From: Gentiana macrophylla
Taxonomy: Eukaryota; Streptophyta; Magnoliopsida; Gentianales; Gentianaceae
Length of the DNA stretch: 64,000 bases
Direction of reading: 5' to 3'
NCBI GenBank assembly: GCA_026214975.1
Contig: CM047807.1
Span: 62,971,824 to 63,035,823 of the forward strand
The first letter of the stretch is position 1, and each line of letters begins with the position of its first letter. Below are positions 57,586 to 64,000 of this stretch, piece after piece. The notes below the pieces were generated by a model that saw only the letters and a list, made by a program, of their open reading frames with translations, was not told the origin of the DNA and made no database searches. Both the position numbers and the translations under genes were made by a program.

Positions 57586-58384
57586 AATTTTTGCCGCCGT
57601 TGTCGGGGAATCGGTGCGGTTGTCCAGTTCATTATTAATTTTTCAAAGGTAGTATAGTGGTGAGTATTCCCGCCAACGGAACCAAAAACAAGTTTTTTGC
57701 GCCATTGCCGGGGAATCGGTACGATTGTCTAGTTCATTATTAATTTTTCTAAAGTTGTTATATTTTGTTTTTCGTAGGTAGTTTGTGTTATCTAGTGATT
57801 ATTAATTTTTCATAGATTTGTGTTTAGGTTCCAATTAGGGTTTTGTTTAGTTTTCGTGTTTTGTTTGGACCTGTTTTCGTGTTTAGCAGCGTTTATGTGC
57901 TTCAGTTTGACGTAAACGGGCGTCCTGAGCTATTGGACGCCCGTCCGTCCAAATCTGATCGTCTCTGTTTGTGTTTTGCCCAGGCAGACGAGCGTCCAGT
58001 AACTTGGACGCCCATCATTTTCTTTCTCCAGGCAGACGTCCGTCCAGTAACTTGGACGCCCGTCTGGCCTGTCTGTCACCAGGTTTTTTTGTTTTAGGTA
58101 GATATCTTGGTTTGTCTTTCTTGTGATTAGTAAATAAATGTACTAGGGTTTCTGTTTTTCGTAGGTAGGTTTCGTAGGTAGGATTCTGAGGTTGAATCAT
58201 CTGACTCCACGTTTTTCGCGGTCAAATTTTTGGATAAAAGGGATCGTTTTAGCACTCGTTAGTATTTTGACCGTAACTTTCGGCTCGAGTGTCCGTTTGG
58301 AACGCATGACCCCAATTCGGAAAGCTCGTTCAACACGTTTTTTTTAGTGTTTTCTGTTTTTTCTGTTTTAAATTTTTCGTAGTT
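57586..58384 (+). other. Leader of E with two PBS-like sites
   Basis: PBS 1 at 57592-57607 (tgccgccgttgtcgggg, damaged) and PBS 2 at 57698-57713 (tgcgccattgccgggg), both followed by aatcggt-cg-ttgt and ttcattattaattttt, so about 107 bp was duplicated. GGACG copies at 57912-58070. No gag start visible. Confidence 0.7.
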
Positions 58385-58576
58385 CAGGTTTAGGAATAAT
58401 TGTATCAACCTTAGGAGAATTAATTGAACTAGATACCCCGATTCCCTGTGATCGACTCCGGTATTAATCGCTATACTACAATCCCTACACTTGGGGAATA
58501 CCGGATTTATAAATTTTATTACTTGTTTGATTTGTTAGATAAAATCCGTGACAAGTTTTTGGCGCCGTTGCCGGGG
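58385..58576 (+). repeat. Second LTR end and canonical PBS in E
   Basis: 58385-58553 repeats the last 165 bp of the LTR (57420-57585), including accccgattccctgtgatcg, and is followed by the undamaged PBS tggcgccgttgccgggg at 58560-58576. It was probably joined from another E copy. Confidence 0.75.
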
Positions 58577-58619
58577 AAAAATCCGTGACAAGTTTGTTTC
58601 AGTCAACCACTTCAAGCCC

Positions 58620-59513
58620 ATAAGGAAAAAGGTGGCCCCTTAAAATCCAGTATTGAGCAACCACCTACTGACTTGGAGCTTAAACCGCTTCCGCATTTTT
58701 CTTAAGGTGGCCCCTTAAAATCCAAGTACATTTTTCTTAAGGATGGTGATAAGTTACCCTTGATCATCTCTTCAAAACTCGAGCCCGAGCAAGAAGCACT
58801 GCTGATAAAAGTGCTTGAAAAGAACATCCTCGCGTTCGGTTGGCAAGTGGGTGATATCCGAGGAATCAGCCCCGATGTGTGCATGCATAAAATCCGAACG
58901 GAGGAAGGAGCTAAGAAAGTAAGACAACCTCGCCAAGAAATTTGAATCCGCATATGCAGGAGGTTGTCAAGAAAGAAGTTATAAAGTGGTTAGACATAGG
59001 AATCATCTATGCAATCGCCGACAGTGAGTGGGTAAGCCCCACCCAAGTTGTGCCAAAGAAGGGAGGTATTACCGTGGAGAAGAATGAAAGGGGGGAAGAA
59101 GTAGCTTTACGCCTTATGATCAAGCTCTGTGGTCTGCATTGACTATCGCAGGTTGAATGAAGTCACCGCCAAAGACCATTTCCCCTTACATTTCATTTAC
59201 CAGCTTCTTGAAAGACTGAGTGGTCATAAGTATTATTGTTTCCTCGATGGATATTCTGGTTACTTCCAGATAGCCATCGACCCTAATGACCAGGAGAAGA
59301 TGCGTTTACGTGTCCATCGTGCACTTTTGCTTTTCGCAATGCCTTTCGGGTTATGCAATGCACCAAGCAACATTTCAACGGTGCATGTTGGCCATTTTCG
59401 ATGGACTTGTGGAGAAATGTATGGAAGTCTTCATGGATGATTTCTCGATCTATGGCGATAGCTTTGATGAGATCTTGGAAAATCTAGATATGGTACTTCA
59501 ATATTTGTGTTGA
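58620..59513 (+). pseudogene. Reverse transcriptase of E, broken
   Basis: Starts with a damaged stretch in which ggtggccccttaaaatcca is repeated (58631 and 58706), then IISSKLEPEQEALL, IADSEWVSPTQVVPKKGG, VCIDYRRLNEVTAKDHFP, FLDGYSGYFQIAI, MPFGLCNAP and the catalytic FMDDFSIYGDSF box near 59435. At least four frameshifts or stops (about 58944, 59120, 59340, 59513). The motif order is that of Athila RT. Confidence 0.85.
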
Positions 59514-59582
59514 GAAGAATTTAGTGCTTAATCGGGAGAAATGCCCTTTTCTAGTAGATGAAGGGATTGTTCGGGACACAAG

Positions 59583-60408
59583 GTGTCGAAGATCGTATTC
59601 AAAGTTGATAAGGCTAAAGTAGAGGCCATTGAAAAGATGACGTGCCAAAACAAAGTGAAAGAGGTACGAGGTTTTCTAGGTCATGTTGGCTTCTACAGGC
59701 GGTTTATTCAGGACTTTTCTACCATCGCCAAGCCCTTATCTAACCTTCTGAAGGATGATGTTGAGTTCTTGTTCGATGAGAAATGCAAGGAAGCTTTCAA
59801 TTGCCTAAAGGATAAGCTCATAAGTGCCCCTATCTTAATCGCACCTGACTGGACTAAGTTTTTTGAATTAATGTGCGATGCCTATAACTACGTGATGGGG
59901 TGCGATTTTAGGCCAGAGAATTGATAAAAAGTTCATGCCCATTTACTATGCGAGCCGCACCTTGAACCCGGCTCAATGCAATTACACCACGACTGAGAAT
60001 GAATTCTTAGCCGTTGTTTTTGCTATTGACAAGTTTAGAAGTTACCTTCTAGGATCTCAATTTGTAGTTTGGACCGACCATGCAGCCCTACGCTACCTTA
60101 TGGACAAAGCAGATGCAAAACCAAGGTTACTCAGTTGGATTCTAATTTTGCAAGAGTTTGACCTGGAGATCAAAGATAAGAAGGGTAGTGAAAATATTGT
60201 GGCTGATCATCTGTCTCGCCTAGTAAATGAGGGTGGCGAAAATCACAAGGAAATAGGCATCGATTTCCCTACTGAGCAATTGATGAAGCTTGATACAGTT
60301 AGGCCGTGGTATGCTGATTACGTCAACTACTTAGCAGGTGGGCATTTAGAAGAAATGACGTATCAGGAAAAGAAGAAATTTTTCAGCGACTTAAAATATC
60401 TCGTATGA
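59583..60408 (+). pseudogene. RT end and RNase H of E
   Basis: 59583-59924: FLGHVGFYRRFI, then APDWTKFFELMCDA, the RNase H start. A frame break at 59924 destroys the Gly-Ala-Val-Leu stretch. 59935-60408: [49 protein letters not shown] and [11 protein letters not shown], then the linker to integrase. Confidence 0.85.
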
Positions 60409-60444
60409 GAGGATCCTTATCTGTTTAAAGTCTGCAAAGACGGG

Positions 60445-61883
60445 TTGCTTAGAAGATGCGTTCCGGAGCATGAACAATTGGATATCTTGGAGCAATGTCA
60501 TAGTGGTCCCGCTGGTGGGCACTACGGAGCACCTAAGACACCACAAAAATCCTTCAATTTGGTTTTTACTTGGCCTACTTTGTTTAAAAGGTGTGAAGCC
60601 TTTGCAAAGGCTGTGATAGATGCCAAAGAGTAGGGAGACTCAGTAATAGGATGGAGATGCCTTTGAGGCCTATCTTGGAATGCGAAGTTTTTGACGTCTG
60701 GGGCATTGATTTTATGGGACCGTTCCCATCATCATGCTCTAACAAATATATTCTGGTCTGTGTGGACAATGTTTCCAAGTGGGTAGAGGCCATAGCCACC
60801 CAAACCAATGATCACAAAGTTGTAAAGAAATTCTTGCAAAAGAATATCTTTACTAGATTTGGCTGTCCTAGAGCCCTTATCAGTGATGAAGGTTCGCATT
60901 TCTGTAATGCACCACTAGATAAAATTCTTGAGAGATATGGTGTCAAGCATAGAATTGGTACACCATACCACCCCCAAACCAGTGGCCAAGACGAGGTGAG
61001 CAACAGAAGTCTAAAGCGGATTTTGGAGAAAACTGTGAATTCCAATAGATCCAACTGGAGTTTGAAGTTGGATGAAGCACTTTGGGCCTATCGCACTGCG
61101 TTTAAGACCCCTATGGGTACGTCACCCTTCCAAATGGTTTATGGCAAAGCTTGCCATTTACCAGTCGAGCTTGAGCACAGAGCTTACTGGGCTATTAAAT
61201 TCTTGAATTTCGACAGCCAGCTTTGTGGGGAAAAGAGATTATTGCAATTGAACGAGCTCGATGAGTTCCGACTCCGTGCCTACGAGAATTCGAGAATCAG
61301 TAAGGAAAGAACGAAGGCACTCTATGATGCTAAGATTAAAGATCGGGAATTCAAAGTGGGAGACATGGCTTTGTTGTATAACACCAGGCTCCATCTTTTT
61401 GCTGGTAAGCTAAAATCTAGATGGTCTGGCCCCTTTGAGATTCTTGATGTTCATTCTGGTGGAGCCATTACGTTGAAAGGGTACGGAGATCAACCGTTCA
61501 AAGTCAATGGACACAGGATTAAGAAGTACTTTGGGCAACCCAAGGAAAAGCCTGAAGTACTATACTTTCAAAAGAAAAATGAAACGGTTGAGTCATTTAT
61601 TTGTGAAGAGATTCCATCCGACTTCTTTGGAGTGGATGATGACCTTATTACCCCTATCCTTGCGGATCCTTCTGTCAATGCTACTGAGCCTGTTAGCATA
61701 CCTCAGCCGAATCTGAGAAACAAGAACAAGAAGAAAAGAGTCAGTGTTGTATGGAGAGAAAAGTTTCATGATCTTATCGCGCACTTGACTTGTTGTTGTG
61801 GCGAAAACCATTTCCGTCCTAGTCATTCTGATTCTGACAGAGAAGTGGTTAGCCTCAAACCCAAGTGGCCTGATCCAGGTTGA
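60445..61883 (+). pseudogene. Integrase of E, 410-codon open frame plus zinc-binding part
   Basis: The zinc-binding start is at 60445-60633 (HEQLDILEQCHSGPAGGHYG). One frameshift near 60600 moves the Cys-x-x-Cys pair (codons from 60609) into the next frame, which runs to 61883. That frame has GIDFMGPF (first Asp), ISDEGSHF (second Asp) and [15 protein letters not shown] (Glu), then the Athila C-terminal parts [29 protein letters not shown] and [12 protein letters not shown]. An extra 110 residues follow the usual end, basic and Ser-rich. The frame has no stop, so this is the best-preserved integrase of the window. Confidence 0.88.
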
Positions 61884-63279
61884 CTTGGGTTACTCTGTCA
61901 AGCTAATGACAATAAAGAAGCGCTACTAGGAGGTAGCCTAGTATTTTAAGTTCCTTTTTAGTTAAGTTTTTAGCACATTAGGAATAAAACCTTGGTGATT
62001 TGTGTGTTGGTTATCCCTGTCCTATTTGTGAATGCTTTATTTGCCCATTTCCGTGTGTATACATGTTTACTCATACACCCCTTGTACCTCGAGATTATAT
62101 GTTATGTCGAGTGTTGCAGGTACTATTGAGTAGTTTTTGCCAGTTATCACTTTTAGTGTTGTCTGTTCATGCTACAAGTTGCAGTGGTACGTTCATGCTA
62201 CGGCCTGACCACTGTCAACCTACAGCCCGACAACCACTTTGAAACCAGCTAATTATTCTTTTCTTTTATTTGCACATTCTGAGGACATAATGTGATTTAA
62301 GTGTGGGGTGTGTCTAAATTGGGTATGTTATCATGCTATATTTCTGAGTAAATGTGATTTTCTCGACAATTTTTAAAATTTTTCAAAGTAAACTTGGATA
62401 ATTGTAAATCTTGAGCATGTAATTGAAACAAATGGCTTGCTAGTTGTAGTTTTCTGACAATGATTTTATGTGACTTTGAGAGATAATTATAGCATGTTTT
62501 TACTGATTTGAGATAGTATTCATTTCACACTCACGTAAGCCTTTGATATTGAAGCAAAAATTTTGAACTATATCCTTTCACTATTTTAGTGATTTATCTT
62601 AGAGAGATTTGTTCTTAATAGTAACAGTGAAGTAACACCTAAGTTCAGAACGTGCACGGTGAATATCTGAAGGTTTGAATGTGATAAGTGAAACGTAACT
62701 AATGTTTTTGAAAAAAGAAGTTGAGATAATAGTAAATAAAGGGGTGTGTCGGAAGCTGGTTAATGATTGGAGTGCGGTAGGGCATTATCTCGAAATGTCC
62801 TATACCACTATGATGACCAAAAGCTCACGACGGTCAGGAAAAGCTACCCTATGATTTGAGTAAGGTAGGGTGTTATCCCGAAACATCATATTCTACTATG
62901 ACGGGTAAGAGCTCATCTTGATGTGCGTCAAAGAAGAAAAAAAAAGTGAAAAAAAATTAAAGACTTTGTTATCGTTGAACTTATACCCAGTATAAACCGA
63001 ATGATATGCTGTAGGGATTATCCTACTGAGTTCGCGGGAAGACTTTGTGTGGGCGACGACACGCTATACCTAGGATAGTCATTAAAATTATTTGAGAGGA
63101 TATTTGTTTGAGATGATTGTGAAGATTGAAAAGGGCTTGTCACATACACAGAATCTATCTCTATGTTGGTATCACTTGCTATAGTTGCTGTATCTTTTGT
63201 TACGTGAGTTAGGGATCTATGTGGATTGCATGAAAGTGAGTTAGTTTTGATTATTTTGTTCGGGACGAACAAAAGTTTA
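61884..63279 (+). other. 3' non-coding region of E
   Basis: No gene. PPT-like taagtgtggggtgtgtc at 62298. Two roughly 97-bp units with gtagggcattatctcgaaa / gtagggtgttatcccgaaa at 62771-62930. AT-rich otherwise. Confidence 0.6.
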
Positions 63280-63292
63280 AGTGTGGGAGAGT
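63280..63292 (+). other. Polypurine tract of E
   Basis: agtgtgggagagt, directly before the LTR start TGTTTACG. Confidence 0.65.
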
Positions 63293-64000
63293 TGTTTACG
63301 ACTAATTTTGTGGTTTATATCGAATTATTCCGTAACAATATCTTCCGTGTTTTAGTGATTTTTATAGAGAATCACTTGCTAAAAGGATAAATTGGAAGAA
63401 TGGGTTTAGAATTTATTAAAATGCAAATCCGAGCTATTTATGTGGTTTATTAGTCATTTTCTATCTATATATATATTTCTACAGTTTGCATGTTTTTACC
63501 CCTTTGTAGATATACATTTTCGAGCTAAAAAGAGGATTAAATGGTGTCAAGGATCGAGTTTATACGAATGAAAAGAGATAAAGGGGAGGTCGGTTGAAGA
63601 TAAAGATGAGAAAATCACGTTTTGACCAAGTTGAACGCATGTTTGATGTAGCGTCCACTGGACTGGCGTCCACTATTCCGGACTGGCGTCCGAAGGAGAT
63701 TTTTGATTCAGAGTTTGATGATTTTTAGTGGACGAGTGTCCAAATTAAAGAAGGACGTGCGTCTGACGTGACTCGGCCCGATTCGAAGATTTTACTGAAG
63801 CTTGGACTGGCGTCCACCCTTCTGGACGGGCGTCCACGGCCGACCTAACCCTAGCCGCCTTAAAAATCTATAAATAGCAGCGCATTCTAAACCCTAAGAG
63901 GGGAATTCTTTTATACACAGCAGCCGCACCATAGCAGCAGCCGCACTAAACACATAAAAAGATGAGTCTTCTTCTTTCAATTCTTTCTTGGAGATCAAGG
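63293..64000 (+). repeat. 3' LTR of E, 5' part
   Basis: Starts TGTTTACGACTAATTTTG. GGACG-type copies at about 63650-63838 and TATA ctataaata at 63868-63876 correspond to 56460-56657. It is clearly diverged from the 5' LTR at its start and then cut by the window end. Confidence 0.8.

Larger units (their letters stand above)
56114..64000 (+). mobile_element. Athila-type gypsy element E, gag-less, 3' LTR cut by window end
   Basis: LTR at 56114-57585, a rearranged leader with three PBS-like sites, pol from about 58655 to 61883, 1.4 kb of 3' non-coding DNA, PPT and 3' LTR from 63293 to beyond the end. It lies in D. The FMDD RT box, the [11 protein letters not shown] integrase core and the PBS TGGCGCCGTTGCCGGGG mark Athila. 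Gag and protease are missing between 58576 and 58655. Confidence 0.88.

Noticed and set aside
1..64000. Endogenous pararetrovirus or other virus-derived insert
   Set aside because: All RT fragments belong to LTR retrotransposon types with recognisable LTR, PBS and integrase; no movement-protein or coat-protein motif was seen.

Overview
This window is plant nuclear repeat DNA. No host gene, rRNA or true tRNA gene is recognisable. Nearly every base can be assigned to LTR retrotransposons of types found in flowering plants: Ty3/gypsy Tat and Athila, Ty1/copia with Angela-like long LTRs, large gene-free LTR elements, and a small element with one unknown ORF. One pogo/Emigrant-type DNA element is also present. 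LTRs with plant TATA boxes, PBS sites matching plant tRNA ends, and Tat-type dual RNase H support a plant, probably a eudicot; the species cannot be named. Almost all coding sequence is broken by stops and frameshifts, so this is an old nested cluster, as in pericentromeric or intergenic heterochromatin.

Layout. 1-6111: a gene-free LTR element (called G1) made of tandem repeats, inserted into a minus-strand copia element. 6112-10361: that copia element (K1), degenerate. 10362-22482: a full-length Tat-type gypsy element (A) with target duplication GGATC, inserted 31 bp inside the copia 5' LTR. It carries broken gag-pol on the plus strand and, on the minus strand, an accessory gene that seems to have its own TATA box, a leader intron and further introns. 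22483-24225: rest of the copia LTR. 24226-29537: a second copia copy (K2), followed by a second copy of the same A insertion (29538-30428). The two copia copies share one LTR, and a PPT/LTR-start scar lies at the joint.

30429-52532: a tandem array of the gene-free family (tail, LTR, internal region G2, LTR, internal region G3). G2 is interrupted by an Athila-type element on the minus strand (B, 34530-46889, duplication GCAGG). B is itself interrupted by a solo LTR (38083-40339, duplication GGCAC), which contains a pogo/Emigrant element (38203-38829, TA duplication). G2 is also interrupted by a 3.1-kb element (C, 46969-50098, duplication TGAGT) with an open 296-codon frame of unknown function. 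52533-56113: the 5' part of a plus-strand copia element (D), related to K1 and K2. 56114-64000: an Athila-type element (E) with three PBS-like sites, no gag, a broken RT/RNase H and an open 410-codon integrase frame; its 3' LTR runs off the window.

The parts most worth a second look are the minus-strand gene of A; a roughly 180-bp leader repeat shared by the gypsy-like G family and the copia element D; the two independent LTR-sharing tandem arrays; the ORF of element C; palindromic GGACG arrays just upstream of the TATA boxes of E; and a conserved leader hairpin in the copia family.
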